Source: Flagellimonas aquimarina (GTDB taxonomy: Bacteria > Bacteroidota > Bacteroidia > Flavobacteriales > Flavobacteriaceae). Taken from it: DNA of 64,000 nucleotides. How positions within the stretch are numbered: the stretch's first letter is position 1; every line of letters begins with the position of its first letter. Under the pieces are notes generated by a model. That model saw nothing but the letters and a program-made list of their open reading frames with translations. It was not told the origin of the DNA and did not search any database. Both the position numbers and the translations under genes were made by a program. The stretch spans positions 558,001 to 622,000 of the forward strand of contig NZ_QGEG01000001.1 in NCBI RefSeq assembly GCF_003149745.1. Direction: 5' to 3'. Below, one piece after another: positions 17,993 through 26,472 of the stretch.

Positions 17993-19114
17993 ATGGGAGT
18001 TCTACTTTTTTACGCCTTCATTTCCATATTCTTTTCATTTCTCTGTTCCATATTGGAAGCAGTGCTCTTAAGCATTACCCCTACCTTCATCAATATAAAA
18101 AAACAAGAAGGAAAAGAGTATGCGGGCGAATTGGAGCTTCTTAAAAAAGATGTGGACAAGCCCCTAATTGCCATTCTAACCCTCAACACCATTGCGCATA
18201 CCGTGGGTGCTATTTTGGTTGGGGTACAGGCCAAAGTCGCCTATGCCGATCTTTATGGAACCGCTACCCGAACGTTTTTAGGGCTTGAATTTACCGAAGA
18301 TCTTATGGTAGGTGTGGTATCTACCATTATGACCATCTTAATTCTGGTAGCCTCGGAGATTATTCCAAAAACAATAGGAGCAACCTATTGGAAACAATTG
18401 GCAAATTTTACCGCAAAAGCATTGAAGGTGATGGTCTTTATTCTTAAATGGACAGGACTGTTATGGCTGTTGCAACTATTTACCAAACTCATTGGGAAAA
18501 AAGGACATCATGGAAGCGTATTGAGCAGGGAAGATTTTACCGCAATGACGGATATTGCACATGAAGAAGGAGTTTTTCAAGAATCGGAATCCAAGGTAAT
18601 CAAGAACCTTTTGAATTTTGACGAAATCTTGGCTCAAGATATAATGACACCTAGAACGGTCATGAAAATTGCCTCAGAAGAAACATTGATTCAAGATTTT
18701 TTTGAAGCCAATAGACCGCTAAGGTTTTCCAGAATTCCACTTTACAAAGACCGAATGGACAACATAACGGGCTATTTTCTAAAAGATGAACTCATGGAGG
18801 CCATAATCAATAAAAGAGGAAAGGAGACCGTTTCTACCTTAAAACGTGAAATTTTGGTTACCGATCGCACAAAGCCCATTCCAGAGCTATTCGAAAAGTT
18901 TGTGGCACAAAGAGAGCACGTTTCCCTGGTTGTTGATGAATATGGCTCGGTAAGTGGTCTGGTGACCATGGAAGATGTTATTGAAACTTTGCTTGGATTA
19001 GAAATTATGGATGAAAGCGACAATGTTGAAGACCTACAGGTTCTAGCTAGAAAGAACTGGGAGAGCAGAGCAAAGCGTTTGGGGATTATTGAAGAAAAAG
19101 ATGATATAGACTAA
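17993..19114 (+). CDS. CNNM/CBS-domain membrane protein (hemolysin-C/CorC-like)
   Basis: 373 residues. The N-terminal ~185 residues are the CNNM (DUF21) membrane domain with three or four helices (LLFYAFISIFFSFLCSILEA, then a VASEIIPKTIGA segment). Residues ~205-330 carry a CBS pair, marked by ILAQDIMTPRTVMKIA and the ending SLVVDEYGSVSGLVTMEDVI. Relatives act in Mg2+ or Co2+ homeostasis. The usual C-terminal transporter-associated domain is missing or very short. The ogt-like gene begins at the last base of its stop. Confidence 0.9.
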   Translation: MGVLLFYAFISIFFSFLCSILEAVLLSITPTFINIKKQEGKEYAGELELLKKDVDKPLIAILTLNTIAHTVGAILVGVQAKVAYADLYGTATRTFLGLEFTEDLMVGVVSTIMTILILVASEIIPKTIGATYWKQLANFTAKALKVMVFILKWTGLLWLLQLFTKLIGKKGHHGSVLSREDFTAMTDIAHEEGVFQESESKVIKNLLNFDEILAQDIMTPRTVMKIASEETLIQDFFEANRPLRFSRIPLYKDRMDNITGYFLKDELMEAIINKRGKETVSTLKREILVTDRTKPIPELFEKFVAQREHVSLVVDEYGSVSGLVTMEDVIETLLGLEIMDESDNVEDLQVLARKNWESRAKRLGIIEEKDDID

Positions 19115-19584
19115 TGGAAGTTGCTTATTTACAAACTCCTATGGGCATAGCAGAGTTTCAAGGCGATGCAAATGGCCTTGCTTCCATATCAATTTTGAAT
19201 GATAATAAACCTATTGGTATAGTTCCTCATATTTTAGAAGATGCTATATATCAATTTCAAGAATATTTTGAAGGAACTCGAGAAAATTTCGACTTAAAAT
19301 TAAACCCCACAGGAACAGATTTTCAAAAAAAAGTTTGGGATGCCCTTTGTGAAATCCCCTATGGAAAAACAGTTTCGTATCTTGAGCTCTCCAAAAAATT
19401 GGGTGACCCCAAAGCCATACGTGCCGTAGCCGCGGCCAATGGTAAAAACCCGCTTTGGATCGTTGTTCCATGCCACCGTGTAATTGGAAGCAACGGAGAT
19501 CTTATTGGTTATGCCGGTGGGCTGCACCGTAAAAAATGGCTTTTAGAACACGAGAGTCCTGTAAAGCAGATGGCTCTCTTTTAA
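19114..19584 (+). CDS. ogt: Methylated-DNA-protein-cysteine methyltransferase
   Basis: 156 residues, typical of Ogt/MGMT. It transfers the alkyl group from O6-alkylguanine or O4-alkylthymine in DNA to its own cysteine, Cys120 in IVVPCHRVIG. The helix-turn-helix part that flips the base is IPYGKTVSYLELSKKLGDPK, followed by AIRAVAAANGKNP. The N-terminal ribonuclease-H-like domain is short. It overlaps the CNNM gene by one base and precedes the exonuclease gene by 9 bases, so the three are probably one transcript. Confidence 0.94.
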   Translation: MEVAYLQTPMGIAEFQGDANGLASISILNDNKPIGIVPHILEDAIYQFQEYFEGTRENFDLKLNPTGTDFQKKVWDALCEIPYGKTVSYLELSKKLGDPKAIRAVAAANGKNPLWIVVPCHRVIGSNGDLIGYAGGLHRKKWLLEHESPVKQMALF

Positions 19585-19593
19585 TATTTGATC

Positions 19594-20307
19594 ATGCTTT
19601 ATAAACTTAACCTAGAACATATCCTTTTTTTGGATATTGAAACCGTGCCCCAAAAATCAAGTTTTACCGATTTAGATGAAACCACCCAATCGCTGTGGGA
19701 GCAAAAATCACAGTACCAGCGAAAAGATGAATTTAGTGCTGAAGAATTCTACGAACGTGCGGGAATCTGGGCAGAATTTGGCAAAATCATCTGTATTTCC
19801 GTTGGATACTTTACCGCTAAAGCCGATAGCCGAAACTTTAGAGTTACTTCTTTTCATGGAGAAGAAGTGCAATTGCTAAAGCAATTTAAACAGTTGTTAC
19901 AAGAACATTTTAATCAGACCAAACATCTTTTATGTGCGCATAATGGAAAGGAATTTGACTTTCCCTATATTGCCCGTAGGATGGTCATTAACGGAATGAA
20001 CCTACCTTACAAATTAGATTTATTTGGCAAAAAACCTTGGGAAGTTCCCCATTTGGATACTATGGAACTATGGAAGTTTGGCGATTACAAACATTTTACC
20101 TCCTTAAAACTATTGGCACACATATTGGGCATTCCCTCACCCAAAGAAGATATGGACGGTAGTATGGTAAAAGATGTTTTCTATGAAGAAAACGATTTAG
20201 ATCGTATTGTTTCTTATTGTGAACTGGATGTGGTTACCACCGCACAGGTTTTTTTGAAATTACGAAATGAAAATTTGCTTTCCCAAGAGGAAATCAAAAA
20301 AGTATAA
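19594..20307 (+). CDS. Predicted 3'-5' exonuclease (PolB-like, RNase H fold)
   Basis: 237 residues from ATG 19594 (a TTG six bases earlier is less likely). The DEDD-type exonuclease motifs are visible: FLDIETVP (Asp14 and Glu16), LLCAHNGKEFDFPYIARR (second Asp) and SYCELDVVTTAQVF (third Asp). It matches the stand-alone DNA_pol_B_exo2-type domain without a polymerase. A role in DNA repair or trimming is likely. It lies directly after the alkyl-transferase gene, which supports a DNA-maintenance role. The 97 bases that follow hold no clear signal. Confidence 0.88.
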   Translation: MLYKLNLEHILFLDIETVPQKSSFTDLDETTQSLWEQKSQYQRKDEFSAEEFYERAGIWAEFGKIICISVGYFTAKADSRNFRVTSFHGEEVQLLKQFKQLLQEHFNQTKHLLCAHNGKEFDFPYIARRMVINGMNLPYKLDLFGKKPWEVPHLDTMELWKFGDYKHFTSLKLLAHILGIPSPKEDMDGSMVKDVFYEENDLDRIVSYCELDVVTTAQVFLKLRNENLLSQEEIKKV

Positions 20308-20404
20308 CCGTTAGGAAAAACAGCATTTTTTTGGAAAACTCCAATGCCCCAAACTCGTTTGAAACGATTCCGGTAGTTTTAAAAAAGTACATAGGTGCTA
20401 TTTT

Positions 20405-22600
20405 TTAGTTCTTATAAAATTTAGAACTTTTCATACCAGAATAATCCTGAACAACCAAAACATATAATCCTGAAGCTAGGTCGGAGACATTGATGGCTCC
20501 TGTTATACTGGCTTTTTTAACAATATTTCCAGAGGTAGTCACAATAGAATAAACAGCATCTTCTGATAATTTGGCATCTACCGTTAGCCATTCCACTGCC
20601 GGGTTAGGATATATCATGATTTTCAATGCATCATCAAAACCAAAAGGCTCATAAGCAATAAGCTCGGTCTCTGTTCCATTGAATTCAAACTGGATTTCTT
20701 CTGAAAAATCGGATACCATATTTTCAGTGCAAATGGAACGTATCCTTGCTTCATAGGTCACTCCGTTTTCCAGATCTGAAAGTTCAAAGCTACTCTCCCA
20801 AACCAGTTCACTTTTCCAATTGTTTTCATTTAAGGATTTGTACTGGACCTCAAAAAGCGTTTCTTCAGCGTCTGACCATGAAACGGTAGAACTATTTTCA
20901 GATGATGAAAGCAATTTAACCTCAGAAGGAACCTCAACGCTACATTTTGAAATTTGAGCTCCGGACACCACCAATGAAAAATCTTGAAATCCGTTTACCA
21001 ATGTTCCCTTATGTGCAACTGTAATGCTATACTCTCCTTTTGCATTGTCAATTTCAATTCGTTCAAAGGGGTCTACCAGATTGTCTCCTTTTGTAGCAGC
21101 ATCATTTACCCTGGTCGCATTTAACTTCCAAGGGTAGTATGTTTCTCCGTTTTTGGTAATTCTAATATCCAAATCATTTATCAATGCTGGAGTTGTGTCA
21201 TTTAAATCTCCCCTATTAATAAATTCTCCCTCCGGATCTGTCCAAGAAATTGATACAAGCAGGGTTTCGTCACCATTTGCATTAATTGTGATTGAAAACG
21301 TTTCACCATCTACCAAGCTTTCTTCTTCAATAAGACTGCTATAGCCTCTATTTTGCATAACTTCTGCGGCTGTCTTGGCATTCATGATGCCCCATCCCAT
21401 TTTATAATCTGGTCCCTGAGCATCTGTATCATCAGCAGTATGTAATGCAAGCCCTTTGAGTGTTGCTGCTTTCATGAAACCGCCAAACAATTCTTTATGG
21501 TATTGTTGTAACAACAAAAGAGATCCTGTTACTCCTGGTGCGGCCATGGATGTTCCTGCAGATGCATCATAACTTGTATTGCTCGTAGAACTTGTAGAAA
21601 ATATGGAAGATCCATCACCAGCAAGATCAGGCTTTATTCTGCCATCATCCACAGGTCCTAAACTGCTGTATGCTGCGACACGGGCTTCTTTCAATTCGCC
21701 CTTATTGTCAATCTTTGTGTTAGCACCGGCAATGGTCAATCCGTTTTTAGACGTGGCAAACCCTAATAACAAATCGAAACCCTCAGCTGATGTACCAAAA
21801 ATAGGGTCTGCATTGTCATATGATTTCTGAGAGTTCCCGGCTGCTGTTACCATAAGGTAATAGGGAGCATTGTACATGATTCTATCCCAATCCTGTGACA
21901 CCCTAATGTATGATCCAAAATACCAGTCGGGAACACGATCAGATTTTATTCCGTAGGAATGATTACTTAACAAGAGCCCATTAGCAGCAGCTTCTGTAAC
22001 TTCAATTTTGTCGCGTGTCCAATTATGAGATAATGCCCTTGCTCCATAAGCCACTCCTTTTGCATTTGGTTTTACTCCAGAGGATATGAGGTTTCCGGTA
22101 ACCAAGGTGGCATGGTGTCCTATTTCTTCAGAATTATCTCCATTTATAGCTCTGGTATCAAATTCTTGATGAGTGGTGAGCGCAACACCGGCATCCCAAA
22201 TACCCACTTGCATACCGCTGCCATCCAATCCTAAATTAAGAAGTCCGTCCGTGTATAACACATGTGCTCTGGAAACCTGTCTGGAAGGATCATTTAATGT
22301 CGTGTAAAAAAGAGGAGTTCCATCCGTTCCAATATCTTTTAGCGTTACTATGGAACCATCACCTAACTTTTCTGTGCGGTTCCAGTCATTGGTTTTTAGA
22401 ATTTTGCTTATTTGAGATTCTTTGGATTGATGTTCAGCTTCCATTTTGGAAACTAATGAGACTATTTTGTTTTGATTGTAGGTGGATTGAATGAATTTCT
22501 TTTCAGATTTTGATTGCCCATGAATAAAAACAATTCCAAAAAAGAAAAATAAAAAGGATGGAAAAATTCCTCTTGCCCAAGTAGGTGTTTTGCAATCCAT
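20405..22600 (-). CDS. Secreted S8 subtilase with T9SS sorting domain
   Basis: 731 residues: signal peptide (to about residue 29), a propeptide-like stretch, the subtilisin domain (~105-420), a jelly-roll-like domain (~440-550), a fibronectin type III domain (~555-640) and a type IX secretion sorting domain (last ~80 residues, beginning KIMIYPNPAVEWLTV and ending FYKN). Catalytic residues: Asp136 (VGIWDAGVA), His163 (GHHATLVTG), Asn256 (AAGNS) and Ser351 (AGTSMAAPG). The His motif departs from the classical HGTHVAG. It should be exported through the outer membrane by T9SS and act as an extracellular protease. A -7 promoter element lies at 22629-22636. Confidence 0.93.
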   Translation of the reverse strand: MDCKTPTWARGIFPSFLFFFFGIVFIHGQSKSEKKFIQSTYNQNKIVSLVSKMEAEHQSKESQISKILKTNDWNRTEKLGDGSIVTLKDIGTDGTPLFYTTLNDPSRQVSRAHVLYTDGLLNLGLDGSGMQVGIWDAGVALTTHQEFDTRAINGDNSEEIGHHATLVTGNLISSGVKPNAKGVAYGARALSHNWTRDKIEVTEAAANGLLLSNHSYGIKSDRVPDWYFGSYIRVSQDWDRIMYNAPYYLMVTAAGNSQKSYDNADPIFGTSAEGFDLLLGFATSKNGLTIAGANTKIDNKGELKEARVAAYSSLGPVDDGRIKPDLAGDGSSIFSTSSTSNTSYDASAGTSMAAPGVTGSLLLLQQYHKELFGGFMKAATLKGLALHTADDTDAQGPDYKMGWGIMNAKTAAEVMQNRGYSSLIEEESLVDGETFSITINANGDETLLVSISWTDPEGEFINRGDLNDTTPALINDLDIRITKNGETYYPWKLNATRVNDAATKGDNLVDPFERIEIDNAKGEYSITVAHKGTLVNGFQDFSLVVSGAQISKCSVEVPSEVKLLSSSENSSTVSWSDAEETLFEVQYKSLNENNWKSELVWESSFELSDLENGVTYEARIRSICTENMVSDFSEEIQFEFNGTETELIAYEPFGFDDALKIMIYPNPAVEWLTVDAKLSEDAVYSIVTTSGNIVKKASITGAINVSDLASGLYVLVVQDYSGMKSSKFYKN

Positions 22601-22628
22601 AATTATTGATTAAGTAAGATTTGGACTA

Positions 22629-22636
22629 CAAAACTA
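22629..22636 (-). promoter_or_regulatory. Putative -7 element of the subtilase gene
   Basis: On the minus strand this reads TAGTTTTG, a full match to TAnnTTTG, 28 bases before the ATG. A perfect palindrome (22677-22691) lies further upstream. Confidence 0.45.
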
Positions 22637-22676
22637 TTCTCGATTCAATATTTATCGATAAAAAACCCTTTTATTT

Positions 22677-22691
22677 CGATGAATTACATCG
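22677..22691. promoter_or_regulatory. Palindrome CGATG-N5-CATCG upstream of the subtilase gene
   Basis: CGATGAATTACATCG has perfect 5-base arms. Similar but imperfect copies occur at 25045-25060 and 40219-40233. An ATCGATAAA motif also follows on the promoter side here and before brnQ. It could be a binding site for a shared regulator. Confidence 0.35.
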
Positions 22692-22758
22692 TATTTGAAG
22701 ATGAGCTGTTGTGAAATTACATTTTTATGTGGTGTAGTATTTTTCTTTCTTTTATAAA

Positions 22759-23769
22759 CTACCTGTTTTCTTTTAAAATCATATAAACCGGAAAGTGATC
22801 ACTGTAGCCTCCCAAATATTTTTTACCAACAAAAGTTCTAAAAGGATTGCCTTTGTATCTTCCTTTCCATTCCTTAAGAAACTTTGGGGCAAAAATTTTG
22901 GCCTTTTTAAAACTATGTGTTCCTTTTTCGTAGTTCAAAAAACTGTGCGAAATTAAAATTTGATCAAACAAACTCCACTCTCCTTTGTAATTGGCACTCC
23001 CAGAATTTGGCGACAACAGTTTTTGCATGGGATTTACAAACGCGCCTGTTTCCATAATTTTTTTGATACTTTCAGAATTTGGGTCATCATTAAAATCCCC
23101 CATGATGATACAGTTAAAACTCTCTCTTGGCATATTGTTTATTTTTTGCAATATGGTCTCTGCGGCTTTTACTCTTTTGTAACTTGTTTCGTCCGCACCA
23201 TCTCTTCGTGAAGGCCAATGGTTTACAAAAACATGAATCTCCTCTTCGTGCAACATTCCCCTTACATATAAAATATCCCTTGTTAAATCACGATCACCAT
23301 TATTGTTAGCAACCAATAATGGAATGGTTTCGGACTCTAAAACCCTAAAATGTTCTCTGTTGTACAAAAGGGCTGTATCTATTCCTCTTTCATCGGGAGA
23401 ATTAAAATGCACATAATCATAATCAACTTCTTTTAGGGCTTTTGTATTTAGAAGTGTATCAATGGCCTTCTTGTTTTCAACTTCGGCAATTCCTATTAAA
23501 ATTGGTGGTATGCCGCTCTCTTCTGCACCTATCAGTGCTATGGTTCTGGCAAGTTTCTTCGTTTTTCTCCTAAATTTAGATTCATCCCAGGCTTTTATCC
23601 CATCGGGAGTGAAGTCATCGTCCAAAATATGCGGGTCGTTCTTGGTGTCAAAAAAATTTTCGAGATTATAAAATGCTACTGTAAACTGGGTCTCTTGACT
23701 ATTCAACTTGTCTGTACTAGGGTGGTTTCTAAAATTATAAAAATCCAAAGTACAAAAAACAGCTTCCAA
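22759..23769 (-). CDS. Endonuclease/exonuclease/phosphatase-family protein
   Basis: Up to 336 residues. The EEP fold is shown by TVAFYNLENFFDTKNDP (metal-binding Asn/Glu), LIGIAEVENKKAIDTLL, HVFVNHWPSRRDGADE, IIMGDFNDDPNSESI (Asp and Asn) and GGYSDHFPVYMIL (catalytic Asp-His). These proteins cleave phosphodiester or phosphomonoester bonds; the substrate is unknown. The start is uncertain: no ATG exists upstream of the domain, and TTG codons at 23769, 23748 and 23706 are the options. The last would begin just before the conserved domain. It is divergent from hflX. Confidence 0.85.
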   Translation of the reverse strand: MEAVFCTLDFYNFRNHPSTDKLNSQETQFTVAFYNLENFFDTKNDPHILDDDFTPDGIKAWDESKFRRKTKKLARTIALIGAEESGIPPILIGIAEVENKKAIDTLLNTKALKEVDYDYVHFNSPDERGIDTALLYNREHFRVLESETIPLLVANNNGDRDLTRDILYVRGMLHEEEIHVFVNHWPSRRDGADETSYKRVKAAETILQKINNMPRESFNCIIMGDFNDDPNSESIKKIMETGAFVNPMQKLLSPNSGSANYKGEWSLFDQILISHSFLNYEKGTHSFKKAKIFAPKFLKEWKGRYKGNPFRTFVGKKYLGGYSDHFPVYMILKENR

Positions 23770-23778
23770 AACATTGAT

Positions 23779-23786
23779 TAGATTTG
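23779..23786 (+). promoter_or_regulatory. Putative -7 element of hflX
   Basis: TAGATTTG matches TAnnTTTG in full and lies 16 bases before the hflX ATG. No TTG was seen at the -33 position. Confidence 0.4.
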
Positions 23787-23802
23787 CACTTTAATAGATT
23801 CA

Positions 23803-25014
23803 ATGCTAGAAAAGAAGACTACAGATTATGAAAAGGCGGTGCTTATTGGTATTATCAATAAGGATCAAAATGAAACCAAGGTCACGGAATACTTGGACGA
23901 ATTGGAATTTTTAACCTTTACAGCAGGTGGTGAGGTCACTCATAGATTCACCCAACGTATGGATGTTCCCAACCCTAAGACATTAATAGGCAGCGGAAAA
24001 ATGGAAGAGGTTGAGCAATACGTAAAGGCAAATGATATTGGCTCCGTAATTTTTGATGATGAACTTTCACCTGCACAACAGCGAAACATTGAAAAACAAC
24101 TTCGTTGTAAAATTATCGACAGAACAAGCTTAATACTAGATATTTTTGCTCAAAGGGCACAAACAAGTTACGCTAGAACACAGGTAGAATTGGCGCAATA
24201 TGAATACTTGTTGCCTAGACTTACAGGTTTATGGACTCACTTGGAAAGGCAAAAAGGGGGTATAGGAATGCGCGGTCCTGGAGAAACAGAAATAGAAACG
24301 GACAGACGTATTGTTAGAGACCGTATATCACTGCTAAAAAAGAAGCTCACCAAAATAGATCGCCAGATGGAAACCCAACGTGGTAATCGCGGAGCCTTGG
24401 TCAGGGTTGCTTTGGTAGGCTATACCAATGTGGGTAAATCTACCCTAATGAATGTCATTAGCAAGAGTGATGTTTTTGCCGAAAACAAACTGTTTGCCAC
24501 TTTAGATACAACTGTAAGAAAAGTGGTCATTGGCAATCTTCCGTTTTTATTAAGTGACACGGTTGGCTTTATAAGAAAGCTTCCAACGCAATTGGTGGAA
24601 AGTTTCAAGAGTACATTGGATGAGGTTAGGGAGGCAGATCTGTTATTGCATGTTGTAGACATTTCGCATCCCCAGTTTGAGGAACATATAGATTCCGTAA
24701 ATCAAATTTTGGATGAGATTAAAAGTGCAGATAAAAAAACTATTATGGTCTTCAATAAAATTGACCAGCATAAAGCAGAAACAATTGATGAAGATGATCT
24801 GGTCACAGAAAAAACCAAGGCGCATTTCACCATTGAAGATTGGAAAAACACATGGTACAGTAAGATAGGTGATAGAGCACTTTTTATTTCTGCCCTTAAC
24901 AAAGAGAATTTAGAAGAATTTAGAAAACGGGTATATGATGAGGTTAGAGACATTCATGTAACACGTTTTCCTTACAATAACTTTTTGTACCCAGAGCATC
25001 TGGATCAATATTGA
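23803..25014 (+). CDS. hflX: HflX-family ribosome-associated GTPase
   Basis: 403 residues. HflX binds the 50S subunit and splits stalled or hibernating ribosomes. The N-terminal domain ends with the long helical linker, including RQKGGIGMRGPGETEIETDR (near residue 150). The G domain follows: G1 GYTNVGKSTLMN (near 206), G3 DTVGFIRKLP, G4 NKIDQ and G5 ISAL. It is preceded by a likely promoter and stands alone; the 219 bases after its stop lead to a terminator and are discussed separately. Confidence 0.96.
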   Translation: MLEKKTTDYEKAVLIGIINKDQNETKVTEYLDELEFLTFTAGGEVTHRFTQRMDVPNPKTLIGSGKMEEVEQYVKANDIGSVIFDDELSPAQQRNIEKQLRCKIIDRTSLILDIFAQRAQTSYARTQVELAQYEYLLPRLTGLWTHLERQKGGIGMRGPGETEIETDRRIVRDRISLLKKKLTKIDRQMETQRGNRGALVRVALVGYTNVGKSTLMNVISKSDVFAENKLFATLDTTVRKVVIGNLPFLLSDTVGFIRKLPTQLVESFKSTLDEVREADLLLHVVDISHPQFEEHIDSVNQILDEIKSADKKTIMVFNKIDQHKAETIDEDDLVTEKTKAHFTIEDWKNTWYSKIGDRALFISALNKENLEEFRKRVYDEVRDIHVTRFPYNNFLYPEHLDQY

Positions 25015-25233
25015 AAGCTGTTTAGATGATGTGTTTTAGTTTACCGATGAAATACAATCGTTAACATTTTCCACCACATATTTTAAGTTGTTCACAACAA
25101 AAATTTAAGGACAAGCAACAGAAAAGCTAATTTCATCTTGTTTTTAAGTGTTAGCGTTACGACCTAGTCTTCCATAAGCTTAACCTACTTAGACCTTGGT
25201 TTTAAAGACACGAAAAAATATACATAACCCCAT
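25015..25233. other. Intergenic stretch after hflX, possible small RNA
   Basis: No convincing reading frame is present. The stretch contains an imperfect CGATG-type palindrome (25045-25060), a small hairpin (GTTG-TTCA-CAAC near 25086) and A/T-rich sequence. It ends at a strong terminator 220 bases past the hflX stop. It may be a long 3' UTR or a small RNA with its own promoter; no full promoter was recognised. Confidence 0.25.
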
Positions 25234-25264
25234 AAAAAAACCCTCTGATCTGGAGGGCTTTTTT
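25234..25264 (+). terminator. Intrinsic terminator after hflX
   Basis: CCCTC (25241-25245) pairs with GAGGG (25253-25257) around a 7-base loop. It is flanked by A-rich sequence upstream and six T residues downstream (25259-25264). The A-run before the stem means it could also end transcripts of the convergent DUF3078 gene. Confidence 0.8.
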
Positions 25265-25282
25265 ATTTGGTAATCCGTTTTC

Positions 25283-26215
25283 TTAAAAGCTATAACTCAA
25301 CCCTAAGGTCCAATAGGTTTGTAATTCGTTGTCAATAGTGTCAAAGGTAGCCGTAGGGTCCGGAGTTGGAGCATTGTTCACAATATAGTTGAGCGTCTCT
25401 TGTTTGTTGTTCCTGAGTCCAAAATCGAAACCAACACCTATAACTTTCCATAAGGTATAAGCAAAAGAATTCGTCCAGGTCCAGTTGCTCAAGTCGCCGC
25501 TCTCATAACTCTGAAACATGGAAAGGTTACTTTTAAAACTTACAGCACCTACTTGTTTGGTATAGTCTGCAACAATTTTTGCCCCTAAAGAAGAGTTAAA
25601 AATCGTATCCTCATCACTGAATACAAAATTGTAATTTAAAGGATGGATTACAACGACCAAATCTGGTATGGGTGTCCAAGTAGCACCTACCCCAAGGTCC
25701 AAATAGCCGGGGTCATTAAAGTTGCTCAATATGGTGGTCCTATACTCTGCCAATCCAGAAATGGCAAATTTATCATTTAATTTTCTTCCGTATAATGAAG
25801 AAATATTGAACACGTCAGTGGATTCACGAAACCCATCATCATCAGTTGGGTCATCCTTATCATCTAATTTCACCCAGTTTAAATTGATGTTGGCTGCATT
25901 TCTCCAAAAGAATTTCTCTTCCTGTTGGTTTGCAAATGCATTCACGGTAAATCCTATGGTCCCTGAATTGTTATTGGGAATACCTTGAGAAAACCAGTTG
26001 TTAAACCCAGAAAGGCTGCCGCCTATAGTGCCAAAGGCACCTATTTTCCAGCCAGGTAATGCATCCAGTTGCGCCTGTAGTGCATCAACGCGACCTTGAA
26101 TCGCCGCAATGGAATCTTTCTTGGGACTAATTTGAGATTTTAATTCTTCTTCTGTTTGCGCATGTACTGTTGCCAGCAAAAAAAATGCTGTAGCCGAATA
26201 GAGGAGTTTTTTCAT
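25283..26215 (-). CDS. DUF3078 outer-membrane beta-barrel-like protein
   Basis: 310 residues from ATG 26215 (MKKLLYSATAFFLLATVHAQ is a clear signal peptide; an upstream in-frame start would place 15 polar and hydrophobic residues before it). After a short coiled stretch (KKDSIAAIQGRVDALQAQLD), the protein is rich in alternating hydrophobic strands and ends in YWTLGLSYSF with a terminal Phe. That pattern suits an outer-membrane barrel. The segment WKIGAFGTIGGSLSGFNNWF is characteristic of DUF3078. Function is unknown. Confidence 0.82.
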   Translation of the reverse strand: MKKLLYSATAFFLLATVHAQTEEELKSQISPKKDSIAAIQGRVDALQAQLDALPGWKIGAFGTIGGSLSGFNNWFSQGIPNNNSGTIGFTVNAFANQQEEKFFWRNAANINLNWVKLDDKDDPTDDDGFRESTDVFNISSLYGRKLNDKFAISGLAEYRTTILSNFNDPGYLDLGVGATWTPIPDLVVVIHPLNYNFVFSDEDTIFNSSLGAKIVADYTKQVGAVSFKSNLSMFQSYESGDLSNWTWTNSFAYTLWKVIGVGFDFGLRNNKQETLNYIVNNAPTPDPTATFDTIDNELQTYWTLGLSYSF

Positions 26216-26241
26216 AGTATGGAGTTTTGTGTTTAGAAACA

Positions 26242-26249
26242 CAAAAATA
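26242..26249 (-). promoter_or_regulatory. Putative -7 element of the DUF3078 gene
   Basis: On the minus strand this reads TATTTTTG, a full match to TAnnTTTG, 26 bases before the ATG at 26215. Confidence 0.45.
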
Positions 26250-26472
26250 TGAAATGTCACATTTAAAAACTTTCGGGAACAACATCATAAAAAAATGGCG
26301 GAAAAGCCATTCCTTTTCAATTCTTCAACCCCTAAATTCCGTCTCTTGTCCCTAAAGGGCCATCAAATAAATATCATCAATTATAAACTCGAAAAGGGCA
26401 TACATCAGATCGTTCCCAAAACTCTTATAAGGTTGTGGCATATTGCGGTTTCGACCATTAAAAAATTCATAT

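Noticed and set aside
26294-26311. AATGGC hairpin followed by a T-run on the minus strand, resembling a terminator
   Set aside because: The stem is only 6 bp and no minus-strand gene lies upstream that it could end.
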